From: Nematostella vectensis
Lineage: Eukaryota; Cnidaria; Anthozoa; Actiniaria; Edwardsiidae
Direction: 5' to 3'
NCBI RefSeq assembly: GCF_932526225.1
Contig: NC_064040.1
Location: 14,112,856-14,176,855 of the forward strand
DNA length: 64,000 nt
Shown here: positions 12,901 to 25,000 of the stretch, in pieces
How positions within the stretch are numbered: position 1 is the stretch's first letter
Layout: every line of letters begins with the position of its first letter
Notes under the pieces: generated by a model
Seen by the model: the letters and a program-made list of their open reading frames with translations, nothing else
What the model was told of the DNA's origin: nothing
Database searches by the model: none
Made by a program: the position numbers and the translations under genes

Positions 12901-15900
12901 GGAAAAAAACGTATCTCGTAATCTTGGCAGAAAATGACCGTGACTTTGATGAAAGTGACACCGGCCTGATAAACGTTATTCCTTAGACCGCAGTTATTTC
13001 CTAGAAGCTCGATATGATCTGCGCTCTCTTTCTCAGCTTCCTGCACACTGACAAAGTTTGTAAAAAATACCGAGTTGTTATCGGAGCGCTGGGAAAATAG
13101 ACCTCTCCTTAAAGAGAAGATCAATCCACGGCTAGTGAAACCCAAAACGTAAAGATCATTTGCACAAGCTCAGATGACTTGATAGCACTTTAAGCTGCCC
13201 CCGTCTTCCCGCTCGCGCCAAACAATGAAGTAAGCGATAAGAGAAGAAAAAACCCTTGTGTCTCAAGATGCAGCGAGAGCTCGCTCTAAGATGGTGCTTC
13301 AGACTTGTCACGCCTCGCACTTGGATTTTGACAAACCTTTTCAGGCTCGCTTAAGTGCTCACAAAAGGATCTAGCAGCACTAAGTCAGATTACACTATTC
13401 ACCTGTTCTTCTCTCCTGACACGAGTACCCGTGATAGCCCCTCCTGAGTTCCTCTCCGAGAGGCATAGTGGTATCAAAGCCTTCGAAATATTAGCGGCAC
13501 TGATCGAGTAAGGCTGCCGGAGGGAATCGCTCACCTCCTCGAGAATCTAATGAAGCGCGCGAAGCCGATTTAGCCGTAATGAATTCCCAAGCGTTTTTTC
13601 TGAAGTGTGCAAGTCTCATGTGGACGATTCAAGGGATTGTAGAACTTCCTTAGTGGTTCAAGTTATAAGTGACAGCGTGCGCATAATGAATTATTCGTTG
13701 ACAGTACTTCAGGAAATTACGAGAGGAAATTGCATAAGGCTATCTTGTCAGATATATCAAAGATCACGGATAACTGTCAAATAGAAAGCAAAGAGAGAAT
13801 GGAACGGTACACACGCACTTAGTCGTAGGCACCCTATTATCGTCCACAATATTGCAAAATACACATCTTTTTTGACTTAAATGGGATCTCGGGGATCTCT
13901 TTGCATTAAGAGTGGCGCGCGCGATCACCCGAAAGCAACAACTTTCCTATTGAGATCGGGAAAATCATGGGAACCTCCCCCCCTCTTAATTATCAAAGAT
14001 TTGCCAAAATGACAGACTCTGCGCTCGAGTACCATATGCACCTAAACCATCGAAACTATAAGGAAACCTTTTAGGGGAATCTGGAGGGCAAGATCGCAAC
14101 AAAACAGAAATCCTCCCTCGGCAAACAGGCAAGCGCTCAACCGCCGTGAGATCCACCATGACTCATTACATTGACAAATTGGTAAACGAAACTGGCACAT
14201 GTGTTGGTTTCTGTTAATTTCGCTGACCTCCCCCATGTCAAAACAAGCGCACTAAATGGAATTTCTTATTGTTCCGTCTCAACGGCGGGGTTAGCGGCGA
14301 GTGGAGGCTTAGCGAGCTAATTGTAACTTTTCTTGGTAGACAGTTAACTATGTTTGTCCAACTCAGACGGTGTCACATCAATAGATGGACAGTTCCACTC
14401 CCAAGAAAGCAACGGAGGGAATAGCACGCGATCGCTAACAATCATACGCATTTTCTCGCGCCAAACTAGCGCCATTGTGCAAGCAAAAAGTCATGCTTCC
14501 CCCGCGGAACACAATAACACGCCGTGTAAATAGGAAACACACTGACATGACTTTTCTTTTCTTCAACGTAACTGACACATTAGTCACAACAAAGAGTAGA
14601 AATATAGCAACATAGCGGCAGTTTGCATTTGTCTATAGAGCGTGTCTTGGATGCTGTAAAGTGATATTCTTTTTAATTACGCGTAGAAAAGAGCCCATTG
14701 TACAGCTGTGTCAACACAGACACCGAGCTTTCAACCCAATAAAGGCCTACAGAATAAATCCAGCCCTGCACCAATAATAAGTCGAACTCTTTACACAATT
14801 GTTGATGTGGACTTTTACAAACGTTGGACTAACGCGTTTAACATAATAAAAACGTTTGTAGGCACAGTAAAAGCGCGTATTAAATCCTTGTCTGATGCTG
14901 TCTTTTTGAGCACATTATTAAAAGACATCGAGTACGGAAACAATTTAATAAAGAAATGATTTGTATGTCTCATTCAATAAAGGGAAGCAAATCAAATGTG
15001 TGTCTCTACCTTCCGGAGTAACGGGGCACTCCGCGCCAGGATCCGATGGCGTTTGCGACTCTTGAGAGTGGGGTCCCGAGGTTTGTGCGTCCAGTGCAGC
15101 GAGACTAGGTTGCCAGGACGAAGGGGCGGTTTGCTATGATTAAACAACATAATAAATACAATACATACCCACTGCAGTGGTTATCATAAACTAGACCTTA
15201 TAATTAAGACGCTTTCGAAGCGGTGACAACTTATTGAATAGAAAGTGCAATCACGGGCCCAGCAGATATCGTCACATAACCGGGTTTTTGTCAGTGTTGA
15301 TTGTGTTCGTCTGTAAGACCAGTTGACTGTCGACAGAGGAGTGTAATTGGCTTAAGTCCCTACAAATTGGCGGGAATTTATTGGAGCTGCGAGCGCGCTT
15401 TTTGAGTCAAGCAGATATCGTCACATAACCGGGTTTTTGTCAGTGTTGATTGTGTTCGTCTGTAAGACCAGTTGACTGTCGACAGAGGAGTGTAATTGGC
15501 TTAAGTCCCTACAAATTGGCGGGAATTTATTGGAGCTGCGAGCGCGCTTTTTGAGTCAAGCACGCTAAGAATTTAGGGCGATCTTGTGCCCGCTATCTCG
15601 GGCCTTCGCGTGCGTACGACAGATTTCTTTCAGCCGACCACAGCGAAGACAGCTAGTTGGATAGCTCGTAAGGGCCCCTTGTCAGACTGAAGAGACGAGG
15701 AATAAGAACGATAAAAAATACGCGAGCGCTCTCTCTCGAGAGAGAGAGTGTGGCCAGTTTGGGTTCAACACGTCAAACCGTGAAAAGATCTGTCGAAATA
15801 GTAATAAAACTTGACAAAATTTAACGCCATTTAAAGTGTCCAATTGACGGGAATTGTGTGACTTTCTGTCGTCTTATAAACAACGAACAACCCAATATAA

Positions 15901-17931
15901 TACCGCATAGACAGTATGTAGCCCCGAGGGACAACATTGGATACATTGCACAAAGCAAAGTTACCAAAACATCACGCCGTGAAACAATCACAAACACACC
16001 ACGTCTCGCCCGAGGTTTGGGAAGTTCTAAGGCGCTGGGAGCTGGAGAACAGGAAGAAAGCGTGTAGTATCAGGCTTCTAATAGCTTTCATCTACTTAGA
16101 AGATAATTTGATGTTATGAAAAGGCATTTACACCTCTTCGACGGCTGCAAGGGAAAGGTGAGTTTGGGTCTCGAGAAAAAGTTGAAAAAGCTTACCTGTA
16201 AGTCGTCGGATGGGGAATCTGGGAGATCCACATCTCCTTTGCTTTTACCGCCATTTTCCTTTTCATCCATGACCAAGTCTATGGGCATTTTACCCTTGAG
16301 ACATGTGATGTAGCGTTTACAGAAATTATCACACAGCTCGTGCACCTACAGGCGAAAAGGCGGCATCAGTCAAGCCATAATTTGTGCGATCCTGCCCACC
16401 AATTTAGAGTTGACTACTGTAATAACACAGAGAAATACCAAAGAAATCCTACGAATAAAGCCAACTGACATAGGAGATTAAATTTCTATCTTCAGATAAG
16501 GGTAATTTATGCATTATGCAAATGCACGTCTGAAAACGTCTGGGGAAATTGGTCTAAACACACAGATATCAAGGGCCTGGTTTGGACGGGCTTGAGGTTT
16601 ATTCGTGTGTTTTTCTGCTATGAGAGGGGCCTCCACTCTAGCCATGTGACTACACTAAATCGTCTGGCAACACTTCAAATGACCCTAAAAACAAGCAGAG
16701 CAGATTTTGTAATAATCCTAATTCACCTTTTCAAGCTCCAGTAAGTGAAATCTTAAAACTTGGATGGCTTGAATCATCTAGAAGACAAGGGAAGGAGTTG
16801 AGAGGTATCATTTAGGGGCGCCATTTGGGGCGGTTTCGATTTATGATTTAGCGCTCGACCAAACAACAATCTCACAGCGTGTCAAGATCAGCGTGTAAAA
16901 GGCCTCCAAGCATGTGGCAGTAGTTTGGTGTTATTTATAAATTCAATCAACCCGGTCTATATTAAAAATTTAACACATTCACATAAACAATGATAGATTA
17001 TGGTTTGAAACTAAAACAATACGTACCAGGCTATCAACTTCGTGGTTTGAAGAAAAGATGGCTTTATCGCTTTTGAACTGAAACCAAACAACATAATAAG
17101 TAGGGGTTCAGAGCTCTTCGATGTTTTGGCAACAACTTCTTTGTAGCTATTCACCGTGTTGTTCGATTGTGTCAGACTTGTATATCTACTTAGCGCCTCA
17201 AAAAGTATAACAACTAGAAACTATTTGTATACGAGAACACATGAGGAATAGTTGGGTTACCTGTTTGGCGAAAGCTTGAATGTCTTCGTTGAACGAAGCG
17301 GACGAGCACACATCACCTCCCACTGCTCCAGGCTCTCTGGGAGTACAGGTTGCTAGTTCGCATTTTTCGAAGATCAAAGCGAGTAGAGGAAACAACGGAT
17401 GCCTAAGAAGCCATAATCACCGTTGAATAACACTAATTTACCTTCAATTCAATGAATAGGCCCAAAGCATGTATCTGTTACATTAAGGACTACTATTTAC
17501 ACCTCGGTTGATCTACAAATTAGCAGATCCCGACCACGGCGGGAAGGCACAAAAAAGCTGATCACATAGGATCAGTAAGGGGTAGTACGAGACCGGCCAT
17601 GTTTATCGATAACGATGGGAATAACGAGGCCGGCGGGGGATGAGAGAAGAGGGAGGTCGAACTATCTTTAGGCATAACAAGCAAATTATAAAGCCGTCAC
17701 TTACCCATATAAGACTTCCTTATCTCTCTTGTGTATATCAGAGACGGTACTCATGGTGGAGGTTACCGCTAGTGAAGACGGGGGGTGATGGTACGAGGAC
17801 GTGACGCTGGAATGATTCATTTGCAGAGCTGTAGCAGCTCCTCTGTTGTCATACATTGCAGCGGCTTCCATTCCGTAACCATCAACTTCATCATAGGTCG
17901 GCTGAGGAGAAGAACGGACCGTCAGCTGCAT
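3387..17931 (-). CDS. Meis: Meis-class TALE homeobox transcription factor (nine coding exons)
   Basis: Nuclear TALE homeodomain protein that binds DNA with PBX partners. Joining 17705-17931, 17261-17402, 17027-17077, 16727-16777, 16196-16345, 15010-15133, 11364-11515, 8879-8955 and 3387-3960 gives 1548 bases and 515 aa with no frame break; all introns are GT-AG. Residues about 76-200 are the Meis N-terminal PBX-interaction region (blocks [64 protein letters not shown]). An acidic linker follows. The homeodomain spans about 277-339, with PYP in the TALE loop and WFINARRR in helix 3 (Asn328 equals HD Asn51). The tail (about 345-515) is rich in Pro, His and Gly. The domain match is certain. The start is not: ATG at 17931 has an in-frame stop four codons upstream, but a good acceptor at 17902 could join an unseen first exon, as vertebrate Meis has a tiny first coding segment. 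Confidence 0.95.
3961..8878. other. Last Meis intron
   Basis: AT-rich intron. Short open frames on both strands have no recognisable protein features. A poly-A run lies at 4148-4161. Nothing else was recognised. Confidence 0.7.
8879..8955 (-). CDS. Meis: Meis homeodomain exon B (77 bp)
   Basis: Encodes [20 protein letters not shown] then LQVNN and the first two bases of Trp. It carries the three-residue TALE loop (PYP), helix 2 and the start of helix 3. Acceptor CTTTTAG|CAC, donor AACTG|GTAAGC. Confidence 0.98.
8956..11363. other. Meis intron between the two homeodomain exons
   Basis: Separates the homeodomain exons and contains the second (intronic) copy of the 100-bp duplication at its upstream end. 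No other structured feature was recognised. Confidence 0.7.
11221..11414. repeat. 100-bp tandem duplication across a homeodomain exon boundary
   Basis: 11221-11314 and 11321-11414 are the same sequence with a single difference over 94 bases (C at 11281, G at 11381). Each copy holds the end of Meis homeodomain exon A, its 5' splice site and the start of the intron. The copy at lower coordinates lies downstream in transcription, inside the intron. The near-identity means a very recent event or an assembly artefact. Confidence 0.95.
11364..11515 (-). CDS. Meis: Meis homeodomain exon A (152 bp)
   Basis: Completes a Gly codon, then an acidic stretch ([15 protein letters not shown]) and the basic start and helix 1 of the TALE homeodomain: [20 protein letters not shown], then HLT. 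Acceptor ATTCCAG|GT, donor CTCACG|GTAAAC. The last 51 bases of this exon and 43 bases of the following intron are repeated almost exactly 100 bp further along the intron. Confidence 0.97.
11516..15009. other. Meis intron upstream of homeodomain exon A
   Basis: About 3.5 kb. It is relatively GC-rich in places (about 12.1-14.5 kb, with many CGCG clusters), unlike most introns here, so it may hold regulatory DNA. No exon, RNA or repeat was recognised. A 185-codon minus-strand frame at 12588-13145 shows no protein-like motif. Confidence 0.55.
15010..15133 (-). CDS. Meis: Meis linker exon (124 bp)
   Basis: Encodes a poorly conserved linker, [20 protein letters not shown], followed by a Ser/Pro/Glu-rich stretch ending TPEG. 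PSSW aligns with the QPSW that follows the N-terminal domain in vertebrate Meis. Acceptor TTAATCATAG|CAA, donor GAAG|GTAGAG (phase 1). It is called from splice sites and frame closure rather than strong conservation, but the phases fit both neighbouring exons exactly. Confidence 0.88.
15262..15559. repeat. 149-bp tandem duplication in a Meis intron
   Basis: 15262-15410 and 15411-15559 read as identical by eye. The block lies between the linker exon and the HELCDNF exon, and includes no exon. Recent duplication or assembly artefact. Confidence 0.93.
16196..16345 (-). CDS. Meis: Meis exon ([19 protein letters not shown]...)
   Basis: Fifty codons starting with the Val of VHELCDNFC and containing [15 protein letters not shown]. 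It ends in an acidic and Pro/Ser-containing segment ([10 protein letters not shown]). Acceptor CCTGTAG|GTG, donor CAG|GTAAGC. Confidence 0.97.
16727..16777 (-). CDS. Meis: Meis 51-bp exon ([17 protein letters not shown])
   Basis: Seventeen codons that are identical, as I recall them, to the vertebrate Meis block, including the leucine-rich PBX-contact helix. Acceptor CTTCTAG|ATG, donor AAG|GTGAAT. Phase 0 at both ends. Confidence 0.97.
17027..17077 (-). CDS. Meis: Meis 51-bp exon ([17 protein letters not shown])
   Basis: Seventeen codons, equivalent to the vertebrate segment around KPLFSSNPELDNL. Acceptor TTTCAG|TTC, donor CTG|GTACGT. Phase 0 at both ends. Confidence 0.96.
17261..17402 (-). 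CDS. Meis: Meis exon, N-terminal PBX-interaction domain (142 bp)
   Basis: Starts with the last base of a split Gly codon, then [19 protein letters not shown], the most conserved block of the Meis N-terminal domain, and ends [11 protein letters not shown] in phase 0. Acceptor CTTCTTAG|G, donor CAG|GTAAC. Confidence 0.97.
17705..17931 (-). CDS. Meis: Meis coding exon 1 (or second exon if an upstream exon exists)
   Basis: Encodes residues 1-75 plus two bases of a Gly codon. The motif [10 protein letters not shown] at its end matches the KRDKDAIYG that precedes HPLFPLL in Meis proteins. The donor is TATGG|GTAAG. If the internal acceptor (TTCTTCTCCTCAG|CC) is used, the exon is 17705-17901 and begins at Pro in [10 protein letters not shown]; the reading frame is the same. 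Confidence 0.85.
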
Positions 17932-18273
17932 AATCAGACGTCACCCCGGTGGGGAATTTGCACCATTTACACTCGCAGTATTACGCACCGAACGTCATAG
18001 GAAGCCGTGTTAGTGCTCGGTGCTGCGCTCCGCAAGCACCGGCCATGCGACACAGCTCTTATTCAACCTCCCGTTGCAAGTCTGTTACGGTGAAATTATC
18101 CCCAATGTTTAATCCGCGTGTTTGACAGCCAGTTTACGGCTACACAGTCGGGTAGCTTTCTAAACTTACAACACGTCAAATTGCTGGAGAAAGCCCTGCG
18201 AACCCCGTCAACACAACTCCGAATGTCAGGCCTGTCTCGTGCCTCGTGTCTCGTGTCTTCTGCCCACAGTCTT

Positions 18274-18283
18274 TGTCAATCAT
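18274..18283 (-). promoter_or_regulatory. PBX-MEIS-like site (TGATTGACAA on minus strand)
   Basis: One mismatch from TGATTGACAG, about 340 bases upstream of the Meis ATG. Confidence 0.3.
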
Positions 18284-18690
18284 CATTCAAAATTTCCATA
18301 GACCCTTGTCACATCACCCCTGGGAGAAACTCACTTTTGATCACAGGCAATCAAGCGTAATGTTTTCACCTAAACCGATTTCCGAACCGTTTCTAAGCGA
18401 TATTTCGCTTTGATATCGTAATTACTGCGAAATTAACAGGTTCGATGTTGTCGTTTTGCGCAGCGCAAAGTAACAACAATGGAAATTAACCGACTGGCTT
18501 CAGCAATAGATCACGCAGCTCTCCTAAACAACCTCATAAACCCCAGCCACTTTTCAATAATACGTTGTGGGACCGATTACAATGGGTAACCAATCAGAAG
18601 GCGAGAAAAAAGCCAACCTAAATAATGTGTCTAAACAGTGCGATCGCTTTTGTGTGAGCCATCATGGTTCTTTGCACAGCCCTTGGGGCG

Positions 18691-18698
18691 TGTCAATC
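18691..18698 (-). promoter_or_regulatory. Partial PBX-MEIS site (GATTGACA on minus strand)
   Basis: Core GATTGACA without the leading T or the final G of the composite element. Weak alone; notable only as the third in under 700 bases. Confidence 0.25.
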
Positions 18699-18924
18699 TT
18701 TTGAAAACTGACAACGAAGTAATCTAGACCAATTTTAAAATTATTAATGAAAACTACACCAAAAAAGCCGCGACAAAATCGCTACTGTGCAAACTGCGGA
18801 CAGGATTTCGCGCTCATATATCTAATTATTTCTCACACCTCCGTTCAATTAGGGAACAAAATCGAAGGTAAATCGACGTGCCGTTGGGTCGCGTTGTTGC
18901 AAGTGGAGTAGCCATTGACGAATT

Positions 18925-18934
18925 TGATTGACAG
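18925..18934 (+). promoter_or_regulatory. PBX-MEIS composite site TGATTGACAG
   Basis: Exact match to the established PBX/MEIS composite element (TGATTGACAG), about 1 kb upstream of the first Meis coding exon. Function is inferred. Confidence 0.45.
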
Positions 18935-19000
18935 CATCGTACTAACACCTGCTGTTAATTGGCTTTGTAATGTCCCCACTTCGGAAAAGCTTCCCAAAAC

Positions 19001-22000
19001 AAGAAAGACCGAGCTTCAATAACTGAGTTAAAAACGCAAACACACCTGACAAAAAAAGACATAATGAGACTTTCAATTCGAATTGAAAACGACAGAACAA
19101 TACGCAAAGTTTGAGGTGCTATTTCGTGTGTAGAGCGTTAGAGTATCATCAAGGCGTTCGCTTCTCTAGAGAGTCATGTTTCCTTATCAATTGCGCTGTC
19201 TGTTCGGTAGATCAGTTTTGTCACAAGCTGACAGAAAGGCGGAGACATTCGACACTCAGCTAAAAACAACATGTCGAACTCGCAACATGTTTGAAATCTT
19301 GCTAAATGCTGCACTTGTCAATGAATATAGAGGTTCGCTGGCACTGCCAGTCGGCCTTCAATGAATATAAAGCCAGCAGCACGCGCGGGAATAACAATAT
19401 ACAAAATTAAAACAAACTCATCGAGTGCATGATTCCGTGCACAGCGAAACACAACAGAATACCGAGCAATGTTTATGTTACGTGTTCAAATCTGTTTCCC
19501 AAAATTATTATTAGTATTCGCTAGATTAATCCGACGCGAGGTTACACAGAGACGCTACGACATTCGCATTACGGCAATCGCTCTAAGATCTGTGAAGAGG
19601 TTTTACGAGCTAGGCGAAGGCTTTTTATGCTCTATAAACACGCGCGCAGAAAATTCCAGTTGAAACCCGATACACTGTCTCAAGGAGAAGGCGACATGGC
19701 GCGAGAGCTTCGAGCAAAAACACCAAGTCAGATCAGAAGATGGCGGCCACGCTCCGACTCAGACTATTTCCCTGGGGTTCTTCATGGATTTTATCTTACA
19801 CACTAGCTCGAAATTGCTGGCTGAACCAATAAACTCGTTATCATAACTTTACAACGGGTGGTGGAAGCCCTGAAGCGCGGGAAATAAAATGATGCATAAA
19901 AACTCGCGATCGCAGGCCGAAATGTGCCGAGATTTTAGACGCGCGCTTGAACCGTAAACCGAGATCTCTCTCCAAAGAAGCTTACTTATAACAGCAGATA
20001 ATTCATAACTGATTCTCTCCACGTTTCAAAATAAATAGATATGAAGGTAGATTAGTTCCCGAAATCTATCAGCATTGTGCTCTACAACCCCTAGAAAGGT
20101 GTCGAGCTTTCCCGGACCGAGATTGTCAGATACAAGCTCGACTTTTCACCATTCAGTCAAAATCTGTCGGTTTTTTGAGGGAACTTTCAGCGTAGCTGCC
20201 AAACTTAATGAGGTCTTTATGGCTATCACAGTCGGGCAACGTTCTCATTAGCCACATGAAAGTCATTTAAAAACCATTAAACCCAGGATACCTTGAACGG
20301 ATAGCTCGATGAAGAATTATAAAACTATGAGAATACTACTCGAGCGAGAGGAAGGATTGTAGCTGTTTTAAAGAGAGAAAAGATTACCTTATGTTAGCTG
20401 AAAAGATTTGGAGATCGATGCTGAAAAATATCAAAGAAACCGGGAAGATTTAGGCTTTCAGTCACTCACTGTGGGACCCCAATTTGCCACAATGGCGCGC
20501 CGGGGGCCTCTGTGGGTACATAGAAATAGCAAAAGAAACCGAGTCGCTTGCTCTTTTGTGGGTAAAAAGCGACCGTAATTTTGTTGAGCGTTATTCTTTG
20601 TGTGTTTTTGTTGGCGAGGTCAAGTAGTTATCTGGAGCTTGTAAAGACTATAGCGCATTGAATGAAGAGCAACGAAAGACTAAGAGAAGACACGAGCTGT
20701 CTTAGAGATGGCCGTGTTGAGTAGAGAGCACTAAATCTTTTGATAATGATAATGAATTCAAAGAGCAAATTAGAGGGTGGGCAACACTCTTGCCGTTTTG
20801 TATATAATTACAAACAATGTGACAGGAATTGGCGTTAAAAGCAGCAAATGTTTTCTCAATAAAAGTCATTTTTTGAAGTGATCTAAAAGCGCTTCTTCAC
20901 TTTAGAAAGCACGGACATGACTTTTGCCATTTGGAAATCCACTGGATAGCTTCTACAAGCTCGCTTTGCCTTCTAAACGAAAAAGTTTACACAAATTTAA
21001 AGATGATCTCAGTAAATCTGCGCTGAAATAGTTGGACTTATTAACACTAAAACAAGGAAGCTTAAGATAAACCACAATGAAAATAGCGTAAGAAATCAAA
21101 GTCAACCTTTTCTATCCACGCGAGGGGATTGTCAATGTCTCAAGCCTTTCTGTCAGAAACACAAACTGTAATATTTCTCCGTCTTAAGATGCCATCGGCA
21201 GCACTTGAGAGGTTTTCAATCGTTTTGTATATAATAATAAAGCAAAGTCACCGCGGGAACGTACAATAAAAATCTGTCACTGCAAGACCGGTGGAGTGTC
21301 AGAGCCGCCACTCACTCTAAGACTGTTGTGTTAGAGCTCCAATGTAAAGTTGTCTTCGTTCGTTAAAGGTATCAAGTTATACAGAGAGGGCAATATACTA
21401 ATGTAACTAGCCTAACGGACCGCTAGGACACAGCAGATAGCGCTGCCTACACTATCAGAAAGAGCTTCGTGGACTATCTTCAGGAGTGTATGATTTGAGA
21501 GGCTAAAACGGCACCGTTTTGGTGAGTTCTTTTCTAACGTCCCACCGTACGACAAAATAACCCCGAAGGGTGAGTTCAAACGCCGGCTTACTAAAGACCA
21601 CGCGGAGATTTAATAGCGGTAACAACAGTCCTAGACTTTTGATGATTTTCAACAGATTCTGGGAGTTGAATAGGTAGCCGTGTGTCACTAGCAACGGGTC
21701 ATAGGTATTATTTCTTAATGATGATCGTTTGGGGGTCATAGAGGTTCAGTGAGAGTCAAGGTAGAGCTGAGACTCTTCAGTTCTTTTACACTTTCAACAC
21801 GGATTTGCAGATATTGTGGTCACTTTGTCTACGCCAAACGCGGCAACGTAATTCTATAATCGACACAGTAGTCCTGTCAACTTTCGTTACACGCAGCATG
21901 GCTTATGTATGTGCAAGGGGTCGAACGACCAACAACACTGACACTGAATTTGCAAATATACCATAGGTAAATACGACTCGTATCTTAACATCATGCAACC

Positions 22001-25000
22001 ACTACAGAGAAAGAAAAAGCAAAGATTTTAGAGTAGTACGTAGTGTTGATGCTAACCCGTATGAAACATAAATTCAGAGAAAGATTTACTGGGATCAATT
22101 TGAGCTATGGCATTCACCACAAGAACTGTTGCTTGTTCAGATGATTTTTAGAAGAGGCTTATTTTTGTAGTAGCAAAAACACCAGATAGCTAGATCTCTT
22201 ATGCAATGAATTACAGTGACTTTCAGAGTTAAATAACCAATGGATCAAAGTTAAATCTAGTGACACAATTGCACCATGAAATTGTGAATGTTCATGCTCA
22301 ATTGTAATTGCGCTCAATTCAGACCTTCGATTCATCATGACTTATTCTACAAGTCTATTCTCCTAATCGTCGATTATAAATCACCCAGTCATATTTAATA
22401 CACACTAAGCAATCACAAACAGCCCTAGGTGAAGGTTTCTCGTCTGTTATGAGTTAAAACATCGAGAAGAAACAGCCAAAACTATGCACTTACCAAAGTA
22501 ATGATTCACAACGGTGCAAAGCGTGATATGTGCTCGAGCAGTTGGAAAGGTGTCGCGCGATTTCGACTATTTCCCCAGGGAACTTTTGCTTCTCTTACAG
22601 TGTCGTTATTTTGGAAGGTCGATGGAGGCATGTGACGCGTTCCTGTTAGAAAGATGATATCGCGAGTAGAAACACGGGCTTCGAAGAGACTCACAGACGC
22701 GCTTACATGGTCTTCCTATGGTCTCAAGTTACAGACATGGGTGTTCAATTTTCGACCAAATCTACATGCACAACCTTACACTTTTCGTTGATGGATTCTT
22801 GCAATATTACTTCCAAAGAAATTTCATATTACCCTTATTTTATAGCTTGTAAATGCAACTTAGCATTTTCTGGAAATTTTTAAAATTCCTGCGAAAAGCC
22901 GCGGGTTTTTTGAGGCGCTACACCAACGGATTATTTCAATCATCGCTCCGGCAATTTCTAAAAGGACTCAAATTTATGTGGTACACCTAATATCACATGA
23001 AACTACTCAAAATCCCCACCTATTTTCAATGATCGGCAAGTGGGCTTTCTTTTTTACTACTTCTAGTTTCAAAATAACATTGAGATACGGGGTAGGTACT
23101 TGAGCGCCATCCTGACTTAGACTCAATGGAGACTATTTTGATGCCCTTTGTAGTTAAAGATGCGAGCTCAAGCGGCACTTCTCGGCTTACAGCTTTTGGC
23201 CGTTTCGCCCGGCTGGGAGCTTACCGTAGGCGCTTTTTTGTGCTTTTGTAATTCATCTAGAAGCCCTAGGGCTCGAGGCCAGCACATAGGAAGTGGTGCT
23301 GAAATGTTAATACTCGATTTCCCGTTTAATGTTTTACACCTTGGCGAAAATCTTAAAGACAAAAGATTCTAAACTACTTACTGAGTTGGGAATTATGTTT
23401 TAAGCACCTTGGACGACAAGAAGTCTCGAAATATTTCCTTTGCTTTTAGACTCATAAGTAAAACCCTTGTTTTTCCTACAAGATTAACAAACACAATCTT
23501 AATCCTTGAGCAAAATTTCACTGTGTGGTAGGTTCATGAAAAGGGACACGATGTTGGTGATGATCGTTTAATTTGCACGGGTCAAAACTAGGTTAATTTA
23601 ATTCTTCTGCTTTGAAGTGCCTGTGTACGGGGAGGATCACATCTATTATAAAAAGATTGCAGAGGCGATAACATAAAATGCTGGCCCTACAAAACACAGT
23701 TTGCGGTTACTGAATTGAAGAAAAACACAATAGACTCCTCAATCTCGTGCCTCGGCAACCGTTCATTCACCCGAGTAAAGCTAGAAAAACCACATTTGAA
23801 GAGCCTACCGCAGTAATCATTGTGAACTCTCGCGCATACGGAAGTATCATCGAAAGAACCCTTCAAGATCCCAAGCTAATCTTTCGCCAGAAAAACATAA
23901 GATAAAGCTTATAGAGTGACGAACTAAGTCTTCAATTTTCTAGCTGAGTTGTTAATTAACTACGACTGTTTCAGCTTGCTTATGGTGAATCCGCAAATAA
24001 AATTTTTATTCCCCTTTTCTTAACTGATATGAAAAACGTGAGAAGTATATATCGCTCGTGAGAGTCTCCTTAGGAGTACAAAGCGATAAGTTATTGTTTT
24101 TAAAAAGCCTTCCCGCCCATTTGATTGAAGGCCGTTCGTTTGAGGGTTAAGAAACTGCTTGCTCGCTCATTGAGGTGCCCATCATCCAGTGTTAACAGCA
24201 ATAAAATATTTTCATCAATTACTCGACCGACAATCAGTGGACATGAAGTAATCCTTTGTATGCCCGAAAACCTGTCTGAATGTCGACTTTTATGCCAAGA
24301 GTACTCAATGTAAAAGGTCATCAAAAAGAGAGAGAGAGATTCGAAGCCCTTTTCTTACGATCAAAACAAAAAGACTCACGAAACTGGGAAGAACTTAAAA
24401 TGAAACCTCAAGCACAGGTCTAAGTAAATAACGAGCTAGAGAGCCCCGATTCCACATAAAACTATACTGTTTTTGCTGGTAAGGGAAACTCTGAACACAT
24501 GGAGTCCGCGTTATTCCATAAAGGCAAGGTAAGGAGACCTCCCCTATACACGTGTTCCACGGGTTCTTTCTGTCTAAAACTTAATAAGAATAAAGTATGG
24601 CGTGAATTATCGCGAAATATCGTATTCATACTATGACATCGCGTGTATGGGAGAGTTATAAACGTGAGCTAACGCGCGAAATGTAACGCTGAGAAAAGAG
24701 CGCGCGGCTGCGAGTGTGTGAGTACAATGAACGGTTCCCTTGAGCCAGACTTTAAGCAACACTAGCTATCAGACAAACTTGTGTAAATGGTTTCACGATG
24801 CCGAAACGGATCATAGTTATTTATTATGACATATGAATTTTAGATGGATTAAACCAACATAAAGACCATCTAACGTGAAAATAAACCGACTAAATACGGT
24901 GCGAATAAATAGCGAGTGCGAGTTCAAAAAGGCCGTTGAAACAACGAAGGAAATGAAGGTAGGACGTCAAGACGCGATTCTTGTATTTACACAGGAATAA

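Larger units (their letters stand above)
17932..19000 (-). promoter_or_regulatory. Candidate Meis proximal regulatory region
   Basis: The kilobase upstream of the first recognised Meis exon. It contains a CRE-like TGACGTC just upstream of the ATG (about 17938-17944), a CCAAT motif near 18587, and three PBX/MEIS-type motifs listed separately. No TATA box or transcription start could be fixed, and this region could also be an intron if a 5' exon exists. Confidence 0.4.

Noticed and set aside
12588-13145. 185-codon minus-strand frame in a Meis intron
   Set aside because: No domain, signal or conserved motif. Splicing it in would interrupt a frame that already closes perfectly without it.
15731-15748. 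CTCTCTCTCGAGAGAGAG palindrome
   Set aside because: Simple-sequence palindrome, likely without function.
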